Assembly (NCBI RefSeq): GCF_049615385.1
Contig: NZ_JBMZFL010000006.1
Length of the DNA: 64,000 nt
Strand: one strand, 5' to 3'
Source of the DNA: Aequoribacter sp049615385
GTDB lineage: Bacteria; Pseudomonadota; Gammaproteobacteria; Pseudomonadales; Halieaceae
Below are positions 8,178 through 17,411 of the stretch, in pieces. A model generated the notes under the pieces. The model had not been told where the DNA came from, searched no databases, and worked only from the letters and a program-made list of their open reading frames with translations. Made by a program: the position numbers and the translations under genes. Position 1 is the first letter of the stretch; each line of letters starts with the position of its first letter.

Positions 8178-8638
8178 ACGCAAAACGCTGGAGTAAGTTA
8201 GAACAGATCGCTCGTGACACTCGCGACAAACAGCGCGAGAACTTGCTGGAACTGCAGCGTAAGCATACCGCTCAGTCTGCTCGTATAGAGCAACTATCCC
8301 AGCTTCACAAAGATTACAGCGTGCGCCTATCAGTGCTCGGGCAGTCGCCTCACTCGCCCCAACAAGCGTGCCACATACGCGAATTTATCAATCGAATTTA
8401 CGAACTTAAGTGCAGCAGCGAAAAACACTTAACCACCTTGAACAAAGCAATCAGCGCAGCACAGGCAGCATTAACAAGCAAAGAGCACGACCGCCTGAAG
8501 TTCGAGGTGTTAGACAAAAAACTTCAAGATCGAGTCCAGCAACACGAACAAGCCCTTGAGCAAAAGGCGTGTGAGGCAAGCGGGGTAAACCAATACCTTC
8601 GCCAAAAAATTGCGAATGGCACAAGCTTTGCTTCATAA
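8174..8638 (+). CDS. fliJ: FliJ, export ATPase stalk/escort protein
   Basis: 154 aa, almost entirely helical and rich in Gln, Lys and Glu, with the FliJ pattern RWSKLEQIARDTRDKQRE at the N-terminus and a long antiparallel coiled coil. It sits inside the FliI ring and contacts FlhA. It overlaps the fliI stop by 4 bp. Its last codons contain a sigma-54 promoter for fliK. Confidence 0.88.
   Translation: MNAKRWSKLEQIARDTRDKQRENLLELQRKHTAQSARIEQLSQLHKDYSVRLSVLGQSPHSPQQACHIREFINRIYELKCSSEKHLTTLNKAISAAQAALTSKEHDRLKFEVLDKKLQDRVQQHEQALEQKACEASGVNQYLRQKIANGTSFAS
8617..8632 (+). promoter_or_regulatory. Sigma-54 promoter of fliK inside the end of fliJ
   Basis: TGGCACA-AGCT-TTGCT, a near-perfect -24/-12 element with correct spacing. 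Expected start near 8644, 67 bp before the fliK ATG. It implies a second, separately timed unit starting at fliK. Confidence 0.82.
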
Positions 8639-8710
8639 CACACAACACGACACAACCGAGCCAAGGAATAACTGGGCTTGGAATTAGGATATGGATAAGG
8701 CATTCGTAGA

Positions 8711-10282
8711 ATGGATTTAGCAAATACCGCTGTACGCTGGATAAACCTTGACTCACAGCCGACCAAGAGTAGCGAAAACGCGCCCGCATTGGGCGGCGGG
8801 AAAACCGCAAACCGAGTTTTCAGCGACGATCTAGCTGCCATATATCAGGGGCAAAAGCCTGCCGATAGCGGCAACAGCTTGCCGAGCGAGGAGCCGCAAC
8901 TCGAGACCGTAGAGGTCCGCTTGCTGACGACCGATTCAAATCGAGTGACCATAAATTCAGGCAAGAGCTCGGGCTCACAGCACGCTGCTGACGCCTTGAA
9001 GCCAGAGAGCTCATCAAGCCGTATTAATCAAACAGACCTCATTAACGAGATATCGGCATTTAACGAAGAATCGCAGACCCACAACGCGTCAGAGTCAGAT
9101 GAGTCACTAACCGCGCTTGCGGGGTCCATCAAGCCGAGACCTAATCAGTATAAAGCATCAGCTGAAGGTTCTGACATAACCGGCCATTCAGTTATCCGCG
9201 CGACAGGGTCGTTTTCAAGCGATTTATCAGGCACGCAAGCCGAATTCAGAAGCACACTACAGCAACCCATTGGCGCCAACGCGACAGACGCAGGTGCCCC
9301 ACCGGATGCATTAACCGCCACGCAAGCAAATTTATCGATGCAGAAAGCATCAGGGGTGGGCCCGTTCGGCAACAGCCCCGAATTAGATACAGCCTCAGAA
9401 ACGCTGCAGGCAGCAGACTCTAACCCTACAAGCGCTGTGAAATTAGAGCCGACCAAACCGGGATTAATGACGAACACAATAGCTGTAAATCTCGCGTCCA
9501 CCGCCGAGACAGCAAGCACCCTCAGGGTTACTCACCCCCTTAATGCCGAGGGTCAATTAGTCGCCACCCAAACGCTGGGTAAACAAGCCTCAGAAACAGG
9601 CAAGCCAATCAAGGCTGCTATCGCCACTGGTTCAGAGCAGAAATTTAAGCTACCCGATGTAAACGGCAAGCAAGTCCCAGTAAAACTGGTGATGATTGAA
9701 GCGAGCACAACTTTGCAGCAGTGGCAAAAGCTCAAGCAAATCGACAGTGACACCGCCGAGTCGTCGCTGGAGGCGCCTAGCACGTTATTGCAGTCAGAAT
9801 CGCGTTCGCTAAGAGCGAGTCCCGAGCTTCAAACCGCTCGTTTAGTCAAAACGGAACAAGATGCACAGGCTCTAAGCCAGAAATTTGCCGAACAGCTGGG
9901 CCAGCGCCTGATCCAGAATGTGCAAAAAGGTCACTGGCGGGCAGAGCTTGAGCTGCATCCGAGAAGTCTGGGGCGCATTGATGTACAGCTCGATTTTGTG
10001 AACGGCCAACTCGAAGGCCACTTCCAAACCCACAACCCAGCAACTCGCGAATTGTTACAAGAAGGGCTACCGAGACTCCGTGAGTGGCTACAACAAACTG
10101 GCACGCAAGTTGCAAGCTTAGAGGTCAATAACGGAAATTCAGGGCAAGGTGGCGAAAAACCGACACCGCAGATGCTCGCAGGCAGACAGAATGATACAGT
10201 TACTGACGAACCAGTGGCCGACCTTGCCAGCCAAGAGGCCAAGTCACAAGCACTTAACGAGGGTTTCGACCTTCTCGTATAG
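8711..10282 (+). CDS. fliK: FliK, hook-length control protein
   Basis: 523 aa. A long Ser/Thr/Ala-rich, poorly conserved N-terminal region (ruler) is followed by the C-terminal Flg_hook domain near residues 385-480, with LELHPRSLGRIDVQLDF and HNPATRELLQEGLPRLREWL. FliK measures the hook and switches FlhB from hook to filament substrates. It has its own sigma-54 promoter in fliJ. A second FliK-like protein is encoded at 25654. Confidence 0.9.
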   Translation: MDLANTAVRWINLDSQPTKSSENAPALGGGKTANRVFSDDLAAIYQGQKPADSGNSLPSEEPQLETVEVRLLTTDSNRVTINSGKSSGSQHAADALKPESSSSRINQTDLINEISAFNEESQTHNASESDESLTALAGSIKPRPNQYKASAEGSDITGHSVIRATGSFSSDLSGTQAEFRSTLQQPIGANATDAGAPPDALTATQANLSMQKASGVGPFGNSPELDTASETLQAADSNPTSAVKLEPTKPGLMTNTIAVNLASTAETASTLRVTHPLNAEGQLVATQTLGKQASETGKPIKAAIATGSEQKFKLPDVNGKQVPVKLVMIEASTTLQQWQKLKQIDSDTAESSLEAPSTLLQSESRSLRASPELQTARLVKTEQDAQALSQKFAEQLGQRLIQNVQKGHWRAELELHPRSLGRIDVQLDFVNGQLEGHFQTHNPATRELLQEGLPRLREWLQQTGTQVASLEVNNGNSGQGGEKPTPQMLAGRQNDTVTDEPVADLASQEAKSQALNEGFDLLV

Positions 10283-10327
10283 CACTTTGTCTGTCATTAT
10301 TACGCCACATGCTAATGGGTAGTGATT

Positions 10328-10855
10328 ATGGCTGACGAGCAACTCGAAAAATCTTCAAACTCTGTTGTTAAACTCGCGATGATCGGCCTTGGGGCTGTTA
10401 TCGTGATTGGTGCCGCTGTGGGTGGCACCCTAATGGCAACCGGGGCATTTAATGACGAGCCCAAAGTATCGGCCGAGGACGCGTTGGCGCAACTTGAAGG
10501 AGCGGATGAAGGTAGCAGTGAGGTCATCGACACCAGTGCCGAGCCGGTTTACCACGAATTTGAGCGCCCACTGCTGACCAACGTCGCTAACTCCCGCAAG
10601 ATCGTACAGGCCAAAATCGCCATTATGACGCGTGACGCCGAGACCGTATTGCCCAATGTCCAAAAGCACGATTTTGCCCTGCGCTCAGAAATGCTCGACG
10701 TGATGCGCAAAGTCACCGAAACCGACATCGATGGACCTGAGTTCCGCGACGACCTCGCCCTAAAATTAAAAGACGCCATCAACAGCACACTAAAACGCAT
10801 GACCGGCCGCGGTGGCGTCGAAGAAGTGTTGTTTACCGAACTGGTTGTGCAGTAA
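10328..10855 (+). CDS. fliL: FliL, stator-associated basal body protein
   Basis: 175 aa from ATG 10328 (an in-frame GTG at 10322 is less likely). A single N-terminal membrane span at about 17-40 (MIGLGAVIVIGAAVGG) precedes a periplasmic domain ending in TGRGGVEEVLFTELVVQ, the FliL C-terminal signature. FliL surrounds the stators and supports torque. First gene of the fliLMNOPQR-flhB run. Confidence 0.92.
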   Translation: MADEQLEKSSNSVVKLAMIGLGAVIVIGAAVGGTLMATGAFNDEPKVSAEDALAQLEGADEGSSEVIDTSAEPVYHEFERPLLTNVANSRKIVQAKIAIMTRDAETVLPNVQKHDFALRSEMLDVMRKVTETDIDGPEFRDDLALKLKDAINSTLKRMTGRGGVEEVLFTELVVQ

Positions 10856-10874
10856 CGCACTAAATGGAGCCACT

Positions 10875-11873
10875 ATGAGTGAACCCCTGCTGTCACAAGA
10901 AGAACTCGATGCCCTATCGCAAGGCGTAAGCGATGGCTCGATTGTGACCGATGGCGGTTTAAATACTCAAGCCACCGTAAGCCCCTACGATTTAGCGACC
11001 GGCTTAAGTACCACCAGCATCAATATTAAAGCCATAGATTTACTGATGGAGCGTATGGTTCGACAGTTGCGCCAAGGTCTACAAAAGGCACTGCGTTCTG
11101 ACGCCACGTTAAGCACCAGTCCGTCGCAGCTAATGCCTTACGGCGAATTCATAAACTCGCTGCAAGCCCCTCTTTCGATCAACATCATGCGCTTCGCGCC
11201 CCTACGTGGACTAAGCCTCATTGTGATCGAGCCAGACATTATTTTTGCCGCACTCGACCAATTTTTTGGCGGACCAGGCAGAGGTTTTAAACAACTACCA
11301 GAGGGCAGACTGTTTACCGCTACTGAGCAGCGCATTATCAAAAAAATGTTGGACGTCTTATCCGAGTGCCTGCGAGAAGCTTGGTCGCCCGTCGTGCAAC
11401 TCCGCTGTGAAGTCGTCGGTTCGGAGGTGCAACCAGAATTTGCGCAAATCACCGACAATAAAGACTTAGTCTTGGTCACACCCTTAAAAATTCAAGTGGC
11501 AGAAACAGAGAGCACCATTCATTTGGTGTATCCGCTTGAGTCTCTAAAGCCCATTCGCGAATCTTTGCAGCAACGCATTGTCGCCGGTGATGGAGAAGAG
11601 GAAATGCACCGTAAATGGCTAAGTGATTTAAGCGAGTCGGTAGAGAACGTACCTTTAGAGGTGCGCGCTAAACTCAGCGAAATTCACACAACACTTGGGG
11701 AATTTAACCAGCTGAAAGAGGGCGACACCCTTTGGTTTAAACGCCCCAAAGCCACCACCATCGAAATTGCTGGTATTCCGCTATTTGAGGCCGAAATGGG
11801 CGCAAGTGACGGCCAAGCCGCGGTTCAAATTACCCATGCGTTAACCAGTGATAACGCGCCGAGGAGAAAATAA
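10875..11873 (+). CDS. fliM: FliM, switch protein
   Basis: 332 aa from ATG 10875, chosen for the GGAG at 10866 and the canonical N-terminus MSEPLLSQEELDALSQG, which carries the CheY-P binding peptide. The middle CheC-like domain and C-terminal SpoA domain are present. The intact CheY-binding segment implies that a CheY is encoded elsewhere, since no chemotaxis gene is in this window. fliN starts at the last base of the FliM stop region. Confidence 0.95.
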   Translation: MSEPLLSQEELDALSQGVSDGSIVTDGGLNTQATVSPYDLATGLSTTSINIKAIDLLMERMVRQLRQGLQKALRSDATLSTSPSQLMPYGEFINSLQAPLSINIMRFAPLRGLSLIVIEPDIIFAALDQFFGGPGRGFKQLPEGRLFTATEQRIIKKMLDVLSECLREAWSPVVQLRCEVVGSEVQPEFAQITDNKDLVLVTPLKIQVAETESTIHLVYPLESLKPIRESLQQRIVAGDGEEEMHRKWLSDLSESVENVPLEVRAKLSEIHTTLGEFNQLKEGDTLWFKRPKATTIEIAGIPLFEAEMGASDGQAAVQITHALTSDNAPRRK

Positions 11874-12175
11874 TGAGTGACGAAAGCACCGTTGCAGACG
11901 TATCAGAATCGAAATCGACCCTAGATTCCGATGTATTGCAAAATATACCGGTGACCCTAAGCGTCGAGGTGGGTCGTTCGAGCCTCAAAATTCGCGACCT
12001 GATGCACCTAACCCAAGGTAGTGTGATCGAGCTTGATCGCGCTGCGGGTGAGCCTTTAGATCTTCTGGTAAACAACACCGTGGTCGCACAAGGTGAAATT
12101 GTCCTAGTCAACGAACGCTACGGCATCCGCTTAACACGCGTCGTACCGGCTGCCGACCGAGTCAAAAACCTGTGA
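11873..12175 (+). CDS. fliN: FliN, switch/C-ring protein
   Basis: 100 aa, with the SpoA domain ILxNIPVTLSVEVGRSSLKIRDLMHLTQGSVIELDRAAGEPLDLLVN and then VNERYGIRLTRVV. It lacks a long N-terminal extension. It forms the base of the C ring with FliM and helps dock FliH. It starts directly at the fliM stop. Confidence 0.95.
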   Translation: MSDESTVADVSESKSTLDSDVLQNIPVTLSVEVGRSSLKIRDLMHLTQGSVIELDRAAGEPLDLLVNNTVVAQGEIVLVNERYGIRLTRVVPAADRVKNL

Positions 12176-12178
12176 GCC

Positions 12179-12529
12179 ATGAATAACACCATGCCCGAGC
12201 TCAACTTACTGTCCATCGCCGGAGAGATCGCTTTTGTTCTGGGCCTGTTGATACTTACCCTGTGGGTACTGAAGCGCTTTTTGCAGCGCACTCAAAGTAG
12301 CCAGCTGTTACATACGATCGACACGTTAATGATCTCGCCGCGCCAAAAAATCAGCCTTATCAAGGTGGGGGATCGTGTCGTCATGGTGGGCATATCACCC
12401 AACAGTATGGACGCCTTGGGCGAGTGGCCGGCTGACCTGGTGCCAGACCTACCAGAAACAGGCACTACGACAATCGCGCCGGTCACTATACAAAGTCTTA
12501 TGGCGCGCTGGAACAAGGTGCCAAAATGA
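12179..12529 (+). CDS. fliO: FliO, export gate assembly protein
   Basis: 116 aa. One membrane span at about 12-30 is followed by a small cytoplasmic domain with LLHTIDTLMISPRQKISLIKVGDRVVMVGIS, typical of FliO. FliO helps the FliP ring assemble. It overlaps fliP by 4 bp. Confidence 0.9.
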   Translation: MNNTMPELNLLSIAGEIAFVLGLLILTLWVLKRFLQRTQSSQLLHTIDTLMISPRQKISLIKVGDRVVMVGISPNSMDALGEWPADLVPDLPETGTTTIAPVTIQSLMARWNKVPK

Positions 12530-13269
12530 AGTCTTTTATTCGGGTCGTACTGTTACTGATAGGCTCGCTAAGCCTGCCGGCACTGGCGCAATCAGGCGTG
12601 CCACTCATCACCACGACGCAATCGGCCGCCGGTGGCACTGAATACAGCCTGACGTTACAGCTACTGATTTTGATGACGGCACTAACGCTCTTGCCGTCAA
12701 TGCTCTTAATGATGACTTCATTTACCCGAATCATTATTGTACTGTCGCTTTTACGCCAAGCACTGGGCACAGCCCAAACCCCGCCTAACCAGGTGCTGTT
12801 GGGCGTTGCGCTATTCTTGACGATATTCATCATGATGCCGGTCTTTACCGATATTTATACAACGGGCCTGGCACCCTACTTTGACGGTAGCATCGACTTT
12901 GAAACCGCGGTCGCCAACATGCAAGAACCCTTACGAGTCTTCATGCTGAACCAAACACGGCAAGAAGACATTGCGATGTTCGCTGAAATTGCCAGAGCCG
13001 GCACCTTCGACTCAAGCGCCGACATCCCCTTTACTGTGCTCGTGCCCTCGTTTGTCACCTCGGAGCTAAAGAGCGCATTTACGATTGGATTTTTAATTTA
13101 CATCCCATTTATCGTCATCGATTTGGTAGTCGCTAGTGTCTTGATGTCGATGGGTATGATGATGCTGTCACCCATGATGATTTCGATGCCCTTCAAGCTG
13201 ATGCTATTTGTGTTAGTCGATGGCTGGACTTTGATCATGGGTAGCTTGGCCTCAAGTTTTGCCACATAG
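12526..13269 (+). CDS. fliP: FliP, export gate core protein
   Basis: 247 aa with a cleavable signal peptide (about 1-21, LSLPALAQSG) and four membrane spans. Conserved features include LLPSMLLMMTSFTRIIIVLSLLRQALGTAQTPPNQVLLG and MGMMMLSPMMISMPFKLMLFVLVDGW. Five FliP subunits with FliQ and FliR form the export channel. Confidence 0.96.
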   Translation: MKSFIRVVLLLIGSLSLPALAQSGVPLITTTQSAAGGTEYSLTLQLLILMTALTLLPSMLLMMTSFTRIIIVLSLLRQALGTAQTPPNQVLLGVALFLTIFIMMPVFTDIYTTGLAPYFDGSIDFETAVANMQEPLRVFMLNQTRQEDIAMFAEIARAGTFDSSADIPFTVLVPSFVTSELKSAFTIGFLIYIPFIVIDLVVASVLMSMGMMMLSPMMISMPFKLMLFVLVDGWTLIMGSLASSFAT

Positions 13270-13275
13270 GAGAGC

Positions 13276-13548
13276 ATGATGGACACCGCCTTAGTTGTTG
13301 ATCTTGGACGTGAAGCACTTTGGATAGCCGTCTTAGTCGCAGCGCCTCTGTTGGGCATGGCTCTAGCCGTCGGTTTACTCATAGGCATTTTGCAAGCGGC
13401 CACCTCGATTCAAGAAATGACACTGAGCTTCATCCCTAAGCTCGCTTTTATGGTGCTGGCACTAGCGCTTTTTGGTAACTGGCAAATCACCGTGATGGTC
13501 GATTACTTTCAGCGAATCTTCGAGCGTATACCCGGCCTGTTCTTATAA
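13276..13548 (+). CDS. fliQ: FliQ, export gate core protein
   Basis: 90 aa with two membrane helices and the FliQ pattern AVGLLIGILQAATSIQEMTLSFIPKL. Start ATG 13276 after GGAG; the adjacent ATG 13279 is equally possible. Its stop overlaps the fliR start. Confidence 0.95.
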   Translation: MMDTALVVDLGREALWIAVLVAAPLLGMALAVGLLIGILQAATSIQEMTLSFIPKLAFMVLALALFGNWQITVMVDYFQRIFERIPGLFL

Positions 13549-14318
13549 TGGACGTTCTGGTCAAAGACATCGTTACTTTGTTTTACACCGGTCTTTGGCC
13601 CTTTATTCGTCTTTCCGCTTTCTTACTTGCCGCTCCGTTTTTTTCGCTACAAGCCGTCAGTGTGCGACTGCGAATCCTCGTCGCCAGCGCCCTGACCGTG
13701 CTGGTCTATCCCCTGCTGAACCTAGAGCCAATCGACCCCATCAGCGCCACCGGGTTTTTAACTCTGATCAAAGAGATCTTTCTGGGTGTCCTACTCGGTT
13801 TGGTGTTACAGGTGATCAATTCATCTCTCGCGATTGCGGGGCAAAGTATCTCTGCCACAATGGGGCTGGGCATGGCCAATATGGTGGATCCTACCTTGGG
13901 TAATGTACCCTTGTTGGCACAATTCTTAATTGTCTGCTCAACGCTCATTTTCTTAGGTCTGGGTGGACACATCATCATGCTGTCGCTTATTACCGAGACC
14001 TTCCACTCGCTACCAATCGGTATGCCACTTGATGCTCGCAACCTGGCAGCGGGGCTTATCGAGTGGTCGGCCCTGCTTTTCAGCGGTGCACTGCTGATTG
14101 CCCTGCCTGTTCTGCTGACGCTTTTGTTCGTCAATATTGGCATCGGCGTCATTACTCGCGCCGCACCCGCACTGAATATTTTTGCGGTTGGCTTTCCTGC
14201 CATGATCATTGCAGGCTTGGTGCTTCTTATTATCTCGATGTCGAACATCGGCTACCGCATCCAGTGGCTGTGGTTTGAAGCGTTGAACCAAATGCGCACC
14301 TTAGGTGGTTTAAGCTAA
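13548..14318 (+). CDS. fliR: FliR, export gate core protein
   Basis: 256 aa, about six membrane spans, with the FliR signatures KEIFLGVLLGLVLQ and GQSISATMGLGMANMVDP. The single FliR subunit closes the FliP/FliQ helical channel and contacts FlhB. Overlaps fliQ and flhB by one base each. Confidence 0.95.
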   Translation: MDVLVKDIVTLFYTGLWPFIRLSAFLLAAPFFSLQAVSVRLRILVASALTVLVYPLLNLEPIDPISATGFLTLIKEIFLGVLLGLVLQVINSSLAIAGQSISATMGLGMANMVDPTLGNVPLLAQFLIVCSTLIFLGLGGHIIMLSLITETFHSLPIGMPLDARNLAAGLIEWSALLFSGALLIALPVLLTLLFVNIGIGVITRAAPALNIFAVGFPAMIIAGLVLLIISMSNIGYRIQWLWFEALNQMRTLGGLS

Positions 14319-15487
14319 TGGCCGAAAACGAATCTCAAGCGGAAGACCGCACCGAAGAGCCCACCGCGAGGCGCCTGCAGAAAGCCCGCGAAGAAGGACA
14401 AGTAGCGCGCAGCCAGGAGCTGTCGATTGCCGCCATGATGATCGGCATTGCCACCACCTTACTCTTGGCAGGGCCCTACTTTTTTGATCGACTTAGCGAA
14501 AACTTCGCATCGGGCTTTGAATTTGATCGCAACGTTATTTTCAATGACCAATTGTTAACCAGTGCCTTTGCCGAACAGGCGCTCGCCGGGTTCGCTGCGG
14601 TTCTTCCAATTTTTATTCTGACTGTGGTTATCGCCATTTTGGCTGCGGGTTTGTTGGGCGGTTACTTGTTCTCGGGCAAAGCCTTGGCACCAAAAGCCAG
14701 CAAATTAAACCCCTTATCGGGTCTGAAGCGAATTTTTGGCCTAAAGGCGCTCGTCGAACTGACCAAAGCGCTGAGCAAATTCTTGTTGGTCGGCGGCATC
14801 TCTTACTTGGTGATTAGCTCAAGTCTTGAAGATCTGATGGCCAGCAGCTTAATGGATTTAAACACCGCGCTGGCTCACGCCGGCAGCTTGATTGGTTTGG
14901 GATTTTTGTTTGTGACTTTATCGCTGCTGGTCGTCGTGGCTATTGATGTGCCCTACCAGATGAACGAATTTAAAAAGCGCATGAAAATGACCAAACAAGA
15001 AATCAAAGACGAGATGAAAGAGACAGAAGGCCGACCCGAAGTGCGCGCCCAGGTTCGTCAGCGGCAACGCGAAATGGCAATGAATCGTATGATCGATGCC
15101 GTGGCCGATGCTGATGTCATTATTACTAACCCAGAACACTTTGCAGTGGCACTAGCTTACAACCCTGTGACTGACGACGCCCCTAGGATATTAGCAAAAG
15201 GGGCGGACCACATAGCTGCCACCATTCGCGAAAAAGCCAAATCCGAGGGCGTGCCTTTGTTCTCTGCCCCCCCTTTGGCGCGAGCGTTATTTTTTACCAC
15301 TGAAATCAATGAATCTGTACCCGAATCACTTTATTATGCGGTAGCTCAGGTTATCGCTTACATCTTCAATTTAAACAGCGTCAATGCAGACGGCTTGGTT
15401 CACGCTGCACCCACGGTAGATGTTCCCGAAGACCTGAAATTCGACAGTGACGGTAATCGCGAAGCGCAGGATTCAGTAGATGAGTGA
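14318..15487 (+). CDS. flhB: FlhB, export specificity switch, with NPEH cleavage motif
   Basis: 389 aa. N-terminus DRTEEPTARRLQKAREEGQVARSQELS is classic, followed by four membrane spans and a cytoplasmic linker. The autocleavage motif, normally NPTH, reads NPEH (ITNPEHFAVALAY), keeping Asn, Pro and His. The FlhB C-terminal domain continues to about 355, followed by an acidic tail. FlhB switches the export machine from rod/hook to filament substrates after cleavage between Asn and Pro. The next gene overlaps its stop (ATGAGTGA). Confidence 0.95.
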   Translation: MAENESQAEDRTEEPTARRLQKAREEGQVARSQELSIAAMMIGIATTLLLAGPYFFDRLSENFASGFEFDRNVIFNDQLLTSAFAEQALAGFAAVLPIFILTVVIAILAAGLLGGYLFSGKALAPKASKLNPLSGLKRIFGLKALVELTKALSKFLLVGGISYLVISSSLEDLMASSLMDLNTALAHAGSLIGLGFLFVTLSLLVVVAIDVPYQMNEFKKRMKMTKQEIKDEMKETEGRPEVRAQVRQRQREMAMNRMIDAVADADVIITNPEHFAVALAYNPVTDDAPRILAKGADHIAATIREKAKSEGVPLFSAPPLARALFFTTEINESVPESLYYAVAQVIAYIFNLNSVNADGLVHAAPTVDVPEDLKFDSDGNREAQDSVDE

Positions 15488-17345
15488 TTTTTTGAGTGAT
15501 GGCTACAGCCTGAACGACTACGCCAGTGAAGGCCAGCTATTCTACAAGCCAACCGATAAAATTCGTTTCGAAGGTGCACTTGAAGCGCTCTGCGACAGCC
15601 ATCGTCACGTGGTGATTGTGACTGACGATAAAGCCCTGGCAGAGCGTTACTACCGCTACTTTATTACCCGCATTGCCATCCGTAACGATATTATGCTGGA
15701 CACCCGCGCACCTACCGGCGCGGATGATGTACTGAACCGCTTCAACAAGATTTTATCGGCATCGACGGTCGAATCCGCGCGCTCGGCGGACAACAATGAT
15801 GTGCATCACGTGATGGCCATGGTCGACACGTCTAATATGAGCGATCACGAATGGACCGTATTGGGCCGTCTATTAAAAAACTTTCCGGGCGCCAATATCC
15901 GCATGCTAGCCTTCGTCTCCGAGTCGCAGCTAGATATTATCGATGATGTCTTGAGTAAGCTCGATGGTCAGCTGTATCGATGGATATTAACGACGCCAAC
16001 GCCCGACTATTTAGAAGCCTTACTGGAAATGGGTGAGCAGTATAATTACCAAAGCGAAACCCAGCAGATGGCAGCCGCGGTGGGCTATCAGCGGCACAAA
16101 ACAACCCCTAAAAACGAGTTTGTCGATGAATTCGACGCCTTAGATGCCCACTTAGATTCTTTGCAAAAGAGTCAACCATCGTCAGAGCCTACAAACGAGA
16201 CCCAAGCCACAGCAGAGACATCCAACAATGACTTCGACGCTGATTTGAATGCACTGCTCGGGGCTATCAAGCAGTCTCATGGTATTGACGACAGTCAGCA
16301 GACGCCCACAACCGAAGAGAACGCAGAGGCACAAAACGAACCCGCGAAAACCCCGCAAGACGGCAAGACAAATCCACCATCTCGACGCTTAATATGGGCC
16401 ACTGGCATCACCGGTGTCGCTCTGATCCTAGTCGCACTGTTCGCACCTTGGGAGAACACAGAGATCGCAGAAACCCAAGTGCAACTATCTCCTCGCACTT
16501 TCAGCACAAAAGCAGAGCCGGCCCCTAGTCAACTGCTGCAGCAGACCCCAAGCGTTGAGGCGCAACGCTCGCAAACACAGAGTTCCAATCCTGTTAGCCA
16601 GGAAAGCGCGGATATCACTAACCCAGAGAACGAGTCATTACAGGTCGCAGCGCTTAATAGCGACACGGCGAGCCAAACAATCACTGAAGAGCCCCTGCCA
16701 CTTGAAAACAATGGACAGTGGAACGATGACATGGCGCGTATTTTGGCGGCGGAAACTGACACTGTCTCTAGCGCTCTGAAACCAGGAAGCGATAATGCCC
16801 AAGCACCTGCGTCAATCGATACGAACGAATCCGCTGAAACAGATGCTCGAGCAATAAGAGAAGCTGACCTTGGCCTTAAAGCGACGAACGCGGACCCTAC
16901 CACCACTCAAACAGTGGCCGCAGCTGAGAGCACGGTGCCTGTCACGCAAACAGAGGTCAGCGATTCGGCTGAGCAAATAGGCCCCGAAATCGACACTGTT
17001 GATACTGGTATCCCCCAACGTCAAGCCGTAACTTCGAGCACGAGTGTGCCTACCAACCCATCCGATGGCAGGCTGATTATCCAGCAGGCGTCGCCATCCA
17101 CCTACTTCATTCAACTGGGTGTTTACGCTAATCCAACCCAAGCACTGTTGTTCATGGACACACTGCCCCTCGAGGCAGGCGCCTTTCAGGCACGTTTGAA
17201 CAAATCAGGACGCGAACTGAGTACAGTATTAAGCGGCCCCTTTGAATCCAGGGTAGACGCAGAAGCGGTGGCGGCATCGGTACTCGGCGATACCGATGTT
17301 TGGATTAGAGGTGCCGCAAGAGTAAAAGCCGAGCTTGGCAATTAA
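15480..17345 (+). CDS. DamX-like inner-membrane SPOR-domain protein in the flagellar operon
   Basis: 621 aa. Residues 1-210 resemble the ATPase-like cytoplasmic half of DamX/GspA-type proteins (ALCDSHRHVVIVTDDKALAE) but show no Walker A. Residues 210-300 are Gln/Glu/Thr-rich. One membrane span lies at about 303-322. A long disordered periplasmic stretch follows to about 535. A C-terminal SPOR domain at about 537-615 (FIQLGVYANPTQA, VLSGPFESR) should bind denuded septal peptidoglycan glycans. It overlaps flhB by 8 bp, so it belongs to the fliL-flhB transcript. SPOR proteins normally act in division. A role linking flagellar assembly to poles or new septa is my inference. Confidence 0.7.
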   Translation: MSDFLSDGYSLNDYASEGQLFYKPTDKIRFEGALEALCDSHRHVVIVTDDKALAERYYRYFITRIAIRNDIMLDTRAPTGADDVLNRFNKILSASTVESARSADNNDVHHVMAMVDTSNMSDHEWTVLGRLLKNFPGANIRMLAFVSESQLDIIDDVLSKLDGQLYRWILTTPTPDYLEALLEMGEQYNYQSETQQMAAAVGYQRHKTTPKNEFVDEFDALDAHLDSLQKSQPSSEPTNETQATAETSNNDFDADLNALLGAIKQSHGIDDSQQTPTTEENAEAQNEPAKTPQDGKTNPPSRRLIWATGITGVALILVALFAPWENTEIAETQVQLSPRTFSTKAEPAPSQLLQQTPSVEAQRSQTQSSNPVSQESADITNPENESLQVAALNSDTASQTITEEPLPLENNGQWNDDMARILAAETDTVSSALKPGSDNAQAPASIDTNESAETDARAIREADLGLKATNADPTTTQTVAAAESTVPVTQTEVSDSAEQIGPEIDTVDTGIPQRQAVTSSTSVPTNPSDGRLIIQQASPSTYFIQLGVYANPTQALLFMDTLPLEAGAFQARLNKSGRELSTVLSGPFESRVDAEAVAASVLGDTDVWIRGAARVKAELGN

Positions 17346-17355
17346 CTCAGAACCC

Positions 17356-17382
17356 TAAAGTTTGCGGCTGTGCTGTCGATTC
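17356..17382 (+). promoter_or_regulatory. Sigma-28 (FliA) promoter of the acidic membrane protein
   Basis: TAAAGTTT, N11, GTCGATTC. The -35 element matches the FliA consensus TAAAGTTT exactly; the -10 shares G-x-CGAT with GCCGATAA. Located 30 bp before the ATG at 17412. Confidence 0.75.
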
Positions 17383-17411
17383 TATGCGATAAGTACTGAA
17401 GGTAAGCAGCT

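Noticed and set aside
10421..10436. Sigma-54-like TGGCACC-CTAA-TGGCA inside fliL
   Set aside because: The -12 element has a mismatch at a key T and the site lies early in fliL coding sequence with no evident unit start downstream.
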